From: Rostratula benghalensis
Lineage: Eukaryota; Chordata; Aves; Charadriiformes; Rostratulidae
DNA length: 64,000 nt
Direction: 5' to 3'
Assembly (NCBI GenBank): GCA_013399305.1
Contig: VXAI01000015.1
Coordinates: 3,199,329 to 3,263,328, forward strand
Numbering within the stretch: the first letter of the stretch is position 1; every line of letters begins with the position of its first letter. This document shows, piece after piece, positions 41,001 through 49,875 of the stretch. The position numbers and the translations under genes were made by a program. The notes under the pieces were generated by a model. It had not been told where the DNA came from. It was given only the letters and a program-made list of their open reading frames with translations, and ran no database searches.

Positions 41001-44000
41001 TCCACCACCATCCAGGGGCTTCCCATCCCACCAGCACCTACCGAGCCAGCTGGGAGGCCTCCCCTTCTAGGGATGTAAGGCGCTTTGCTGATTAAGATCT
41101 CTAATGACTTAAAATTCTGCATCTTTCACTCCCCCCACCGGAACCACACTGTCTGGTTGATCTCTCATGTGCCAGCTCAACTGACCTAATTCCTCCTGTT
41201 ATTCTGATGCTAGGAGACAAGCCAGGTGCTCCTGCAGCCAGACAGAACATCACTGCCCTGAGCAACCAGTGATGCAGAATTTGATTCATTGCTGTCAGCC
41301 CCCCTTGAAACAACCTTGCTTAATAAACAAACACAGCTTTGAGATCCTCACTTTGCATTTTGAGAGCATCTCTTCATGTTTATGGTGGTATTTAAGACTT
41401 GCACATCATAAAGCAGGAGACATCACAGAGTTAAAGCACCTCTTTGCTACACATTAGGCACAAAAAAGGCACAAAAGATAATTGTTGGCAGGGCTCTTCC
41501 TTGGATTCTGCTGTGGATGTTTATCATTAAGTTCGTCAGAGAGGAACCATAACGCCTGAAGACAATTAAGATGGCTTCTCTTAAGCAAAGTGTATTTAGG
41601 TGTGTACCTGAGAAACATGGCCTTGGAAGACCACATTACTCATATTCACTTTCCATCAAGTTTACCATTATTGTTGCTACATGAACATGAGTAACAGGGA
41701 AAACAAACAAAAAGAACCAAAGAGAAAATAACAAGCAGAAAAGTACATATTAATTTTGAAAACAAAACACCTTCTCTCCTTGACTTTGCAGATCAAAGAC
41801 TACCACCTCTGCTGACCACCCCTGTGCCTAGCTTCTCATTTCCCTCCTATCTCCACTTCAGAGGTCCAGAACTTCTCTAGGAGTTTCCCCAAAGCAAACC
41901 AGGGCCATCCAGCTCAGATTCCTACCACCAACACCAACCCTGCATTTGCTGTTCACTCTTCTGCCTGTTGAGCAAAGGCTTTGCAGCTGGTATCAACAGG
42001 TGGGAAGGCAGCAGGTGCAGGAGAGGGACAGGAAAAAGCAAGACACATGAAAGATAACTGTATCCTCAACTCTACATAGGCTTGAGCACTAAGATGAGCT
42101 TTTGCAACACATAGTTTGATTGGAGTTTCACAGTTTAAGGTCATGTCCAGTCCATCCACAAAATGAAATCTTTTAACTGGACTTTGATTTAGACCTATAA
42201 ATATATGAAAGAAATTCAAAAGTGGTTCTCCATCTGAATTCAACCACACTTAGCCACTGATTAGGAGACACTTCTTTCCACCAATCTTCCAGATCTCCAC
42301 CTCCTTGCTTTCCTCACTCCAAGTGCATTCAATCATCACAAGGATTTAAACAGTGGAAATTTTCATAATGGAAAATGGATGGTGTTTCAAGAAGAGAAGC
42401 ACAAATAGCACTTCAGCCATTACCAGAGCTTTGCTGTCAAACTGTGAACACAACAGCCTACCAGTTTCCGATTACTCCTGGGAAACATTCCTTAATCTGT
42501 CATTATAGTCTGAGTAATGCCACCTTCCACAGGAGCTTTAGAGGCTATTAACTTCCACGTTGCCGGCTCTTCCATGACATCCTAATCATGTGAGAGGAAC
42601 ACAGGTATGTGCTTTACACACAGGATGAGTAAAACAGTGATCATGATTTCAGAAATGCAACAAGACCACTCCCTCTAAAAAAAGCCCATGACTCCTCTGA
42701 AGTCTATATTTAGTGGTCAGCATATGCTGGATGCTTCTGTGACCTGCAGAGTGGGATACTCAGCTAGCAAAGCCAACATTAAATAGAAGTTTGAGACTAT
42801 AAAATTCTCTACTCTCCACACACATAGCCATTTTGGTCCACTGAAGTCTCAAGTCTTGCCCTACAACACTACTGGCAGAGGGTTGTTGTGTTTTTGTCCT
42901 TTTCCCCTTCTAGCTCTAGATGAAGCCAGATCCAATCCTGTGTAAAGGAGTGAATCCCTCCAACAGATGGGAGGATGCTGGTGGAGCAGGACAGCAGACA
43001 CCCCCGTTCTTGTCTGCAGCACAAACAGAAATAGGATTGCTTGGCAGTTTAGAGAAGCCTGCACTTTACTCCCACTCTCCAGGCAACTCGCCAGCTTTGC
43101 TCGGGGATGGAATTAAAAGAGGATTTAACCAGGCAGGCAGCCTGACCTCAGGAGTGTGATCTCCCAGGCAGAGAGTGCCTCTTTAGTCATTCCAAGAGTC
43201 ACAGTGGAGCCCTGTCTCCCAAGATGGGGCACCCCAACAATAGCGCCTGAGGAACAGAAGATCCTGCATTAGGTGGCACGAGAGGTGGCGAGGCAAGGAG
43301 GTGACACTGCAGCAGCACTGATTCATCCGACATCACGCTCATCAGCAAAGTGCTGCACCAGAAGCAAGTGGAGCTGGAGGGCACACCAAAGGACACTGCC
43401 ATGCACAGAGCTCTGGAGATCCCAGGGGACAGCAGGAGGCACGTACACAAGATGTGGACTGGCAGCTAAAGACTCCCTGTTAGAAAAAGGTGATGGTGCA
43501 GACAGCACCAGAGAACATCACAGCCCAACAGCCAGGACTTATTGATCACAAGGACTTTCTACACGGCAACAATGGAACAAGCCTGTTATTACTTGGCTCT
43601 CAAGACCAGCCCAGGGGTGACTGATCACTAAGCTGAGATGCATTTGTTCTGCCACTCATGCCTTAACACATTTGCACAATAAAAACTGCAGTGCAAGGAC
43701 TCTGTGTTCTTGGTCTCTAGGAGCTCCAGGTGATATAGTCACCCCAGCAAAATTATTTTTGGTGAGTCTGTACTGCACAAGCGAGTTAAGCATTCCTCTC
43801 AGCTCATCTCAAGCTGGTAAGTACAATAAGACAACTTGACACAGAATTATAGGAAGCAGACTCTCAGGTAACCTAGGCTGAACCAGAAACTCATCAGCAC
43901 AGTGCTGTGTGTGACATTAATAGCTATGTTTCCACAACCTGTCCATCCCACCTGTACAAAAATTAGGAAAAAAAGCACCACCAAGAGCCACCCGAGACCC

Positions 44001-47000
44001 ACAGTCATAGCTAAGCTGCTGGAAGAAGCAAGTTGAGGTTACAGCACACAACTAGGGAAAATACGCCAGTAAAATAATTCTTCTTTCATGCAGGAAACAC
44101 TCTCTAGTATCCAAAGCATGATATATGTCCAGGAATAGCAGATATTCTGCCCTAGCAACAACACAGCCACATGTGAGATCTTCAGCTGACACCTAGTCAA
44201 CCAGCCTTCCTGAGGCAGCTGGCACAAGAGGGGGAAGGAAACATACCCAGGACTTCCCATTGCGCCAAAGATCGTAGTTACATGTAAGAACCTACTCCCT
44301 ACTAGTGCTGGAAGAAGTTGTCTAGCACACAGTGGTCCCAGGACCTGACAAGTTCAAGAGTTACCTTCCTCCCATTGAATCCCCTCTGACTTATCAAGTG
44401 GTCTCTGATCACAGATTCAGATTCAATGTCCGGAGTCACAAAGGAAACAAAAGTAAGTCCCACACACCAGACACAGGCACAGTTTTCAGCATCAACACGT
44501 GTGAAGTGTTGAGCTGATCCTCAGAGTTTTGGAAATCCATTTTCCAAGAAACTTCCATTTTCTCTCCTGGCAGGAACCATTTGTACCCTTGTTGTCACTA
44601 ATTTCTACTTTAAAAGACAAGGTCTGACTTGGTTGTCTTCATAATTAAAAGACTTGTGGTATCCAGATGTCCCTCGAGACTGCTGTACTCCCCTCAGCTG
44701 CTGCAGCCTGGAGACCCCAAGTCCAGCCCCTCTGAGAGCCAGCTGAGGAGTCAGGGACTGCTCAGCAGCAACTAATGGACCCACACACGGTGAAATACAG
44801 GTTTTTTTTTACTTTATGGCAAGCAGCTCCTGCACCTAGGAAAGATCCACACCACAGCTTCAGGCGCTAAACAGACAGTACTTTGAGGAACACAATACAA
44901 TATGATTTATCTTCTTTTTGAGCATAAGTTCTGAATTATGCTCCGAGACTATTCACAGCACCTTTCATTAATATATGAGCACATAATAATGGGAATATGC
45001 ATATTTCATTTTGTGAGCCATTCTCATGTAATGATGCTGCTCTTAAGAATCCAGCGAGGGGATCTATAAAAGTCCAGACACCACACTTTTATACATTAAA
45101 CATTCACCAGTATCTTTTATTCCTAGGAAGCTTCTTATTTTGTCATTATTTATGAACCAATATCACAAAGATCTATGAAACAAGGAGGAACACAGCAACT
45201 TCCCTGGATTTCAAGGATAAAGTAAGTGTGTCAGGATGAGAGCTGCTGTCAATATTAGATATCAGCACTACAAGTGACTGTCTGGGGCAAATCTGGCATT
45301 ACATCAAAAATCTTGAGTTGTACAAGGCTGGTTAGCATTAGCTTTTAACCAGGAAAACGTAAATGAAAGCATCATTGGGTGTAATCACTTGCTTACAGCC
45401 ACTGTGGTTTTGGCAACCATTTCCTTGTGTGTAGGGAACACACCAGTAAAAGTTAAAGTCACTGTTGATGGGAGGCGCAGAGGAAGGGACAACAAAATGC
45501 AACAACAGACAAAACTACAGAGCAACATCAAGATTCACAGGAAATATTTTTTCCTTTTCACTCTATGATGTTGTAATACAAGAATTAACCTCTTCAGTTT
45601 TAGGAAGCCTAAAAGTAAGGGCTCAATTAACTGCAAGTATGACATTTTCAAGGGTAAATATATACACAGCCACGAATGAAGCAACTGATCTTGTATCAGG
45701 GGAACCAGGCGAGTAGTATTTTCCACAAAGAAAGGAAAGACAGGCAGCAGCCAGCCTTTCACAGAACTGCACTTTTACCTTGGCAGTAATTTACTCCCAT
45801 ACAACTCGTAAGCAGACACAGAGCAAGGCCAAACACTCAGACACATCACACACAACCGAAGGGGGTGGAACATATCAGACTGTGTCTGATGACCCATCAC
45901 CTTACACCAGAGTAGACTCCACACCCTGGCAGAATGATACAACACCCAATGCCACCTAAGCCATCTCGTTTTGTCCAAGAAATCAAATTACCCTGGTCAT
46001 ACAAGGACCCTCTGACAAAGCTGGTAACTGAACACACACCTGAGCAAACCTTGAGCCCAGGACCATTCTCAAGTTCCTGCTTTGCAGTATCCTACACAGC
46101 TTCTTGCTAATACCTCACCAGGCTACTTTGCTATACACAGAATTTAACTAAAGCTCATTTGACATCACATAAGGAGAAAATGCATTGTTACAGTTCTAAC
46201 AGTGATGAAATCACTGCCCTTGCAGGAAATGTCTTTGAGCTCCTTCCTACCCAGCAGGGTGAGGAGCAGAACATGAACAAAGGTTCTGAAAGATCTGCCA
46301 TGAGCAAATCCAGCAGCATAATGCTTCATACAAATGCAAACTACAGAGGAAACACAGGAGCAGCCACTCACTCCAACTGAAAAGTTATTAAGCAAAGTTA
46401 AAAGGTACAGAGGAGAATGAAAAAATCCACAAGATCTAATGCCCCAAAGTGGCCTGTGCCCAGAGGAAGCTTCCCCAGCCCTCTGAGCTATTCTGCAGCA
46501 CGCATCAGGTCAAAGGTGGTCACTGCTTCCCACGACCAGCTCTAAAGGCTGGTTCAGGAGCAACCAAAGGACATTTCCAAGAAGCAATCCTGTTCCCAGC
46601 AGCCTCCCTCCCGGAGCAGCCTGAAATCCCCCACCTCCACATCTCTCCAAAACAATGTCAGGCATGAAATGCTTCCCAAGGACCTGCTCCCCCCACCCCA
46701 GCACCCTGCCACGACCCCCTGCTCCAGCAGAGGAGAGGGTGGGTGACACAGCCCCAGGGCCAGGGTGACGCGGGAGACTACAGCACCCAGAAGGCATTGC
46801 AATTAGGCTGTACCAACAGGCTGGGACTCGTGTTTGGGGTGACGTGGAAGCCACCGGAGCCAATCCATGGGAGAAGGAGGAATGTCAACAAACACGGCGG
46901 CCTGCGGGACATGTGATATCAGGGACAGGGCAGGCAGCTCCAGATAAGCCACCCCAGGAGCAGGCGGGGGTCCGGCGGTCACGCAGCCACCGCTGGCAAA

Positions 47001-49094
47001 CAGCAGACACACAAGCTGTACCGATGTACCCTACACCAGACCCTGCATCCACAAACAGGAGGGGCTCCATTTCAGGCTTTTAGATCCTTCAGTGGTTTCA
47101 GTGGTTTTCTTTGGTTGTTGTTTGGTTTGGGGTTTTTTTTGTTTTTTGTTTTAAACCATCACAAATGTCAGAGACCACTTATGCCATGCCCCAGTAGCAT
47201 TGTTTTTAACTAAAAAAATCCAGGGGAGGGGGGAGAGGGGACGCAGAACAGAATATAAAAAAGTAATTGGATAACTTGGCTTTCAGAGCAGACCATCTTA
47301 GCCCCTCAGATTAGATCTTCAGAGCTGACTTTGAAGGAAAAAGCAACTGCGGGAAACCACAATAATCTAAAAATGCCTGCTGCAATTTTTAACACTTAGT
47401 GATTGCCACAAGGACAACAGAAAAATGCAAATGAAAATGCTCTGGAACTGAAGACAATCATATGCTACAAAGTCATGCTCACATTATTTTTACATTGCTT
47501 AGGAAAAATAAATTTTCTTAGGGAGTATATCCAGACCAGAGAAAGAAAATAAAAGGTAGACATGCCAAGAATAACTACTGCAATTTTATCTTTAACATTT
47601 TGAGAACTTATGTGCTTCCAACACAGGCATATTCACCAGACACTGTATAACATCCTGGGAGCAGGAGCTCCCACCTCAACTCCCAACTGCGTAAGAGTTC
47701 TGTGGTCCAGACAACAATTAATACATGATCTGCTCAGCCATGCTTGTTTATCTTTCCCTAACTTACCACAAGACTTCGTTCCCCCCCCCCCCCCCCCCCC
47801 CCCTTAGAATACATGTGTTTGATTACAAACATCTGTTAAAAACCAGAATTCCACAAGCTCTATTCAACCTCTCCTAAATCCCAAATGCTTTGCCATAACT
47901 GAAGGTATTTACCTGGAAGTCATACAAGGCAACAATGTTTTCATGTTTCAGTTCCTAGAAAAAGCAAAACAAAGACCATCAGCTAGGAACAACAAAGAAC
48001 ATACAGAACAAAGACTGAAGAAAACAAGTCAGTCTACTTTTACCTTAAGTATTTTTATTTCCTTGCCCAGCAGAGTTTGAGATTTTGCAAGGTTCTTCTT
48101 GTTAATGCATTTCACAGCTACCTCCAGCTCAGGCTTCTGAAAGAGTGCATATGCAATTCAATAATAAATGTAAATTTCATTATTAATTTACATTAGGATA
48201 AGCAGCCTCTTAACAGATTACAAATGCTACTGAAAGAAGTGTCTTGCAGCACTGGTAAAGGCCTCTCACTTTAGAGCCTAATGCCTATCCCTCACTTGTT
48301 CAGACTTGCCCTTTCCCATATTACGCTTGTCAGCCCAAGGTTTGGGTTTTTGTTACTCTTTTATACAATGATTATCCTCTTATTTAATCACTAGACATAA
48401 ACGCACTGTGGGAGCCGTGGCTTATCCAAAGCCCTAATGATGGAAAATCCACAGCTGGTTTGGTTTCCTTTTATTTACCAGTGAGCAATTTGCCCTCCTT
48501 TTGGAAAGATCAAGTGGAGAAGGACAAAACTTCACAGAAACACACACAAAAAACCTCCACAACACAAACCATCCCAAAGCAAGAGCTCTCTACACACTTT
48601 GAGGGGAAAGGGGGGGGATTTTTTTCTTGCTCATTTTCAAGGTAAAGGGCAGTTTTGGACACCAGTCTGGGTGGCAGATTGCCAGCCCCTGGCCCCACTC
48701 TGGGCAGCCACAAGGTGAAGCCACCTGCCCAGGTCCTGCTGGGACACAGGTCTACCTCCCAAAGAAACTCCAGAATAACAATAATAAATAATAATAAAAA
48801 AAAATTAAAATATGTCTACCATCACCAGAGCTGCCCCAGAGCCCAGGGCTGATGCCCAGACTAAGAATAGCCACCCCAGCCCGGTGGGCACGGGGTGACC
48901 AGGACACGGTGCTCAGCTCGGCCCAATGCATCTATAAATAAAAAGCTGGGGACGGGGGGGAAGGGGACAGAAAAAAAAACCCCAAAGAAAATGAAATTCT
49001 TCACCTCTTTGTGCCTGCCTTTGAAGACGACGGCGAAGGCTCCATGCCCGATCAGATCCTTTCTGCTGAACTCAAACTTTCCCACCGTCTCCAT
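5046..49094 (-). CDS. ULK1: ULK1, autophagy-initiating Ser/Thr kinase, 5' part (exons 1-11 of a longer gene)
   Basis: Spliced from eleven exons: 49005-49094, 48044-48136, 47913-47954, 33212-33244, 32380-32416, 25793-25966, 24458-24531, 21639-21740, 13686-13744, 9669-9751 and 5046-5096. All introns have GT/AG ends, and the join is 838 nt with no stop. The product is an N-terminal protein kinase domain: glycine loop GHGAFAVVF (16-24), catalytic Lys39, gatekeeper Met85, catalytic HRDLKPQN (129-136), DFG (158-160), Thr173 in the activation loop, and APE (182-184). Aligned from memory, positions run 7 below human ULK1 (K46, M92, D165, T180), because this start lacks the short Gly-rich leader. In vertebrates ULK1 acts with ATG13, FIP200 and ATG101 under mTORC1 and AMPK control to start autophagosome formation. 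The Ser/Pro-rich linker and C-terminal EAT/MIT domain are absent from the window and presumably lie to the left. ULK2 was considered, but its N-terminus as I recall it (MEVVGDFEYSKRDLVGHG) fits worse than [18 protein letters not shown]. Confidence 0.96.
5097..9668 (-). other. ULK1 intron 10 (4.6 kb)
   Basis: No repeat, RNA gene or supported reading frame. The longest open frame (5244-5693, plus strand, 149 codons) has low-complexity composition and no recognised domain. Confidence 0.88.
9669..9751 (-). CDS. ULK1: ULK1 exon 10
   Basis: Eighty-three nt that complete Asn235, then encode [20 protein letters not shown] and HKDRMDF plus one base. This is the end of the kinase C-lobe. The acceptor is caatcctag|C and the donor TTTG|GTAAGA, phase 1. 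Confidence 0.96.
9752..13685 (-). other. ULK1 intron 9 (3.9 kb)
   Basis: Contains an A24 homopolymer (12742-12765) and an A13-type run near 10969. Otherwise unique-looking. Confidence 0.88.
12742..12765 (+). repeat. A24 homopolymer
   Basis: Twenty-four consecutive A inside intron 9. No retrotransposed sequence is recognisable upstream. Confidence 0.95.
13686..13744 (-). CDS. ULK1: ULK1 exon 9
   Basis: Fifty-nine nt encoding [19 protein letters not shown] plus two bases of Asn235, in the C-lobe. The acceptor is tcctctacag|GCC and the donor CCGAA|GTAAGC, phase 2. Reading through the donor gives a stop two codons after MLMP, which supports the splice. Confidence 0.96.
13745..21638 (-). other. 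ULK1 intron 8 (7.9 kb)
   Basis: Contains the A17 plus (AC)11 compound microsatellite (14347-14389). A short duplicated palindromic segment with two GATAAGATCT copies lies at about 21117-21142. No gene is recognised. Confidence 0.88.
14347..14389 (+). repeat. Compound poly(A) and (AC)11 microsatellite
   Basis: Seventeen A, then GGGG, then eleven AC dinucleotides. A poly(A) next to a dinucleotide run is a common remnant of retrotransposition, but no element body can be seen beside it. Confidence 0.93.
21639..21740 (-). CDS. ULK1: ULK1 exon 8
   Basis: Thirty-four codons from [10 protein letters not shown] to LTGKAPFQ, covering the APE motif and the alphaF helix with [10 protein letters not shown]. 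Phase 0 at both ends. The acceptor is tccccaaag|GCA, which has a weak pyrimidine tract, and the donor is CAG|GTGAGT. Confidence 0.96.
21741..24457 (-). other. ULK1 intron 7 (2.7 kb)
   Basis: Contains a T13 run at 23644-23656. A CACGTG hexamer near 22493 is an isolated E-box. Nothing else supported. Confidence 0.88.
24458..24531 (-). CDS. ULK1: ULK1 exon 7
   Basis: Completes Ala157 and encodes [20 protein letters not shown] and PMYM. It contains the metal-binding DFG (158-160) and the activation loop with Thr173, equivalent to the human Thr180 phosphosite. The acceptor is tctttgtag|CT and the donor ATG|GTAAGT, phase 0. Confidence 0.97.
24532..25792 (-). other. ULK1 intron 6 (1.26 kb)
   Basis: No repeat, RNA gene or other feature recognised. 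Confidence 0.88.
25793..25966 (-). CDS. ULK1: ULK1 exon 6
   Basis: The longest exon in the window: 174 nt, two bases plus 57 codons plus one base. It runs from [10 protein letters not shown] through [17 protein letters not shown] to NNIRIKI. It carries the catalytic loop with Asp131 and the Lys and Asn of HRDLKPQN. The acceptor is cttccctag|CT and the donor ATTG|GTAAGA, phase 1. Confidence 0.97.
25967..32379 (-). other. ULK1 intron 5 (6.4 kb)
   Basis: Mostly unique-looking AT-rich sequence. One probable old CR1 remnant is annotated separately near 29.3 kb. No RNA gene or credible nested reading frame was seen. Confidence 0.9.
29317..29415 (-). mobile_element. Possible ancient CR1 LINE 3' remnant
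   Basis: The sequence starts with a tcacagaat-type end followed by tagatcaatctgctctgacctcctg, and later aattactcctgta. This order matches the reverse complement of old amniote CR1 tails (tagat...tctgacctcctg...ttactcctgta) as I remember them. It is short, diverged and lacks coding sequence. The orientation is inferred from that match. Confidence 0.4.
32380..32416 (-). CDS. ULK1: ULK1 exon 5 (37 nt)
   Basis: Encodes the hinge and alphaD segment [12 protein letters not shown] plus one base of the next codon. The acceptor is ctctttgcag|TAT and the donor CACA|GTAAGT, phase 1. The split codon with exon 6 reads ACT (Thr99), where human ULK1, as I recall it, has Ala in HAMRTL. Confidence 0.95.
32417..33211 (-). 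other. ULK1 intron 4 (795 bp)
   Basis: Separates the two smallest exons. The T18 run on the transcript strand (33171-33188), with further T-rich sequence to about 33198, lies immediately after the exon 4 donor. Nothing else is recognised. Confidence 0.9.
33171..33188. repeat. A18 homopolymer (U18 in the ULK1 pre-mRNA)
   Basis: Eighteen A on the plus strand, beginning 24 bp from the donor of the 33-nt exon 4 in transcript direction. U-rich sequence directly downstream of 5' splice sites is the known binding context of TIA1/TIAR proteins, which assist U1 recruitment. Confidence 0.9.
33212..33244 (-). CDS. ULK1: ULK1 exon 4 (33-nt microexon)
   Basis: Eleven codons, [11 protein letters not shown], covering the beta5 strand and gatekeeper Met85. 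Phase 0 at both ends. The acceptor is tttcctcag|GAA and the donor GAG|GTGAGT. On the transcript a U-rich stretch, including a run of 18 U (33171-33188), follows the donor within a few tens of bases; this kind of context can aid recognition of a very short exon. Confidence 0.95.
38682..38696. repeat. C15 homopolymer
   Basis: A simple run of C inside intron 3 with no visible associated feature. Confidence 0.95.
40880..40906 (+). repeat. (AAAC)n microsatellite
   Basis: Five tandem AAAC units running into an A tract, inside intron 3. It resembles the A-rich simple repeats that often expand from poly(A). Confidence 0.9.
46740..47010. promoter_or_regulatory. GC-rich motif cluster in intron 3 (possible enhancer or alternative promoter)
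   Basis: Within about 270 bp are: TGACG (46766-46770); ACTACAGCACCCAGAAGGC (46777-46795), which closely matches the ZNF143/THAP11 promoter element (ACTACAnnTCCCAGnATGC); TGACGTGGA (46840-46848), which matches the UPRE/CRE-type site; a CCAAT box in gagCCAATcc near 46859-46866; and CpG-bearing sequence to about 46990. This combination is typical of promoters rather than introns. Function is inferred from motifs alone. Confidence 0.4.
47781..47803. repeat. C23 homopolymer (G23 on the ULK1 strand)
   Basis: Twenty-three consecutive C, 110 bp downstream of the exon 3 donor on the transcript. The pre-mRNA would carry an uninterrupted G tract able to form G-quadruplexes. The length is likely polymorphic and may be imprecise because homopolymers are error-prone in sequencing. 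Confidence 0.95.
47913..47954 (-). CDS. ULK1: ULK1 exon 3
   Basis: Fourteen codons, [14 protein letters not shown], matching the conserved kinase subdomain IV segment of ULK1. Phase 0 at both ends. The acceptor is tttctag|GAA and the donor CAG|GTAAAT. It lies only 89 bp downstream of exon 2 and is followed by a 14.7-kb intron. Confidence 0.96.
47955..48043 (-). other. ULK1 intron 2 (89 bp)
   Basis: A near-minimal intron with GTAAAA donor and TTTCTAG acceptor. Exons 2 and 3 are so close that they are probably recognised together across the intron. Confidence 0.93.
48044..48136 (-). CDS. ULK1: ULK1 exon 2
   Basis: Thirty-one codons from [10 protein letters not shown] to KEIKILK, phase 0 at both ends. 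It carries catalytic Lys39 in the VAVK motif and the start of the alphaC helix. The acceptor is ctctttcag|AAG and the donor AAG|GTAAAA. Because the exon is symmetric, skipping it would keep the frame but remove the ATP-anchoring lysine. Confidence 0.96.
48137..49004 (-). other. ULK1 intron 1
   Basis: 868 bp. It contains an AT-rich, ATA-rich low-complexity stretch at 48777-48808 and A-rich and G-rich runs at about 48954-48980. No gene, RNA or transposon is recognised. Confidence 0.9.
49005..49094 (-). CDS. ULK1: ULK1 exon 1 (coding part)
   Basis: Thirty codons from METVGKFEF to GRHKE, with the glycine-rich ATP loop at residues 16-24. The donor is GAG|GTGAAG, phase 0. I chose the ATG at 49094 because it is the only in-frame Met before the conserved TVGKFEF block and sits in a good Kozak context (gcagcgccATGG). 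Human ULK1 has seven more residues (a Gly-rich leader). The in-frame sequence read back to 49139 has neither a Met nor a stop. Confidence 0.96.
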
Positions 49095-49253
49095 GGCGCT
49101 GCGCCGGGGGGTCCCCGCGGCCGGCGAGTGGGCTACAGCCGGGAGGGCTTCAGAGCTGCAAAGGGGCGAGGAGGAGGAGGATGGCGGTGATGAAGAAGCT
49201 GCCTTGAAAGAAAATTAAACCTCTCCCGATCCAAACGCAATGGGTCAACCACC

Positions 49254-49268
49254 NNNNNNNNNNNNNNN
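49254..49268. other. Assembly gap (15 N)
   Basis: Fifteen undetermined bases flanked by C-rich sequence in the probable 5' UTR. Gaps of this sort commonly mark GC-rich sequence that failed to assemble, so the true length of the 5' UTR is unknown. Confidence 0.99.
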
Positions 49269-49545
49269 CCCCCCGTCAACCCTGCCAGGGCCGCCTCCCC
49301 CTCTCCTGTCAGCCCCGGGCTCCTCTCCCCCACCTCGCCCTCCTCCATGGGCTGCCTCTTCCTGCCGAGCGGCCGGGCGCTGGTCATTGTTAGAGGCTGG
49401 AGAGAAGTTGGCTCCTCAGCAGCGGGCCTTCCCCATCTCCTCCTCAGGACGGGCCGGCGCGGCTCCTTCAGCGGCCGCCTCAGGCGGGGCTCCCCATCCC
49501 GAGCCCCGGCCCTCCCCGCCCGGCAGACGCGGCTTGGCGAAGAGT

Positions 49546-49624
49546 CCACCTTAAGTGCGAGTCCACCTTAACGCCCGGTCCACCTTAAGCGGAGCGGGCC
49601 ACCTTAAAAGCGAGTCCACCTTAA
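49546..49624. repeat. Five-copy ~17-bp tandem repeat with CCACCTTAA core
   Basis: The core CCACCTTAA occurs at 49546, 49563, 49580, 49599 and 49616 (spacing 17, 17, 19, 17 bp). Most copies are preceded by GT and followed by G or C. On the ULK1 strand the core reads TTAAGGTGG. It lies about 450-530 bp upstream of the start codon, within the promoter or 5' UTR. The AGGTG core resembles T-box or Snail/ZEB half-sites, but that is inference only. Confidence 0.9.
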
Positions 49625-49839
49625 GGGGCCGTCTGCACCCCTCGACCGTGGGTCCGGAACGGGGCTGGGGTCGCCCGCAAGGTCCCGCCGCCCGCCCGGG
49701 CCCAGACAAAGCTCCGCGGAGCGCGGCGCGGACGGCGAACGGCGGCAGCGGCGCAAGCGCGGTGCGCGGCAGCGGGGGAGGCGGGCGCGGAGCGGTAGCG
49801 GCGGCGGCACCTGAGGCGGAGGGGGCCGAGCTCAGCGCA

Positions 49840-49845
49840 TTTAAA
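49840..49845 (-). promoter_or_regulatory. TTTAAA TATA-like element
   Basis: A TTTAAA hexamer in otherwise GC-rich sequence. If it works as a TATA-like box for ULK1, initiation would be expected near 49,810-49,815. The hexamer is palindromic, so it could serve either strand. This is a motif match only. Confidence 0.3.
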
Positions 49846-49866
49846 GGCGCCGCCCGCCGGCGGCCC

Positions 49867-49875
49867 TGAGTCAGC
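49867..49875 (+). promoter_or_regulatory. TGAGTCAGC, AP-1 / small-Maf half-site
   Basis: An exact TGAGTCA heptamer extended by GC, the AP-1 consensus and half of a Maf recognition element. It is about 25 bp upstream of the TTTAAA element relative to ULK1. Such sites can mediate stress or NRF2-type responses; only the motif match is seen. Confidence 0.35.

Larger units (their letters stand above)
33245..47912 (-). other. ULK1 intron 3 (14.7 kb)
   Basis: The largest intron in the window. It holds a C23 tract (47781-47803), a GC-rich motif cluster (46740-47010), a C15 tract (38682-38696), an (AAAC)n stretch (40880-40906), a T12 run (40542-40553) and a T/G-rich stretch (about 47100-47153). The rest is unique-looking sequence. 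Open frames up to 163 codons (38863-39354, plus strand) resemble no protein I know and are probably chance. Confidence 0.9.

Noticed and set aside
43270..43300. CTCF-like core AGAGGTGGCG
   Set aside because: Only the 3' half of the motif fits; the upstream CCANNAG part does not.
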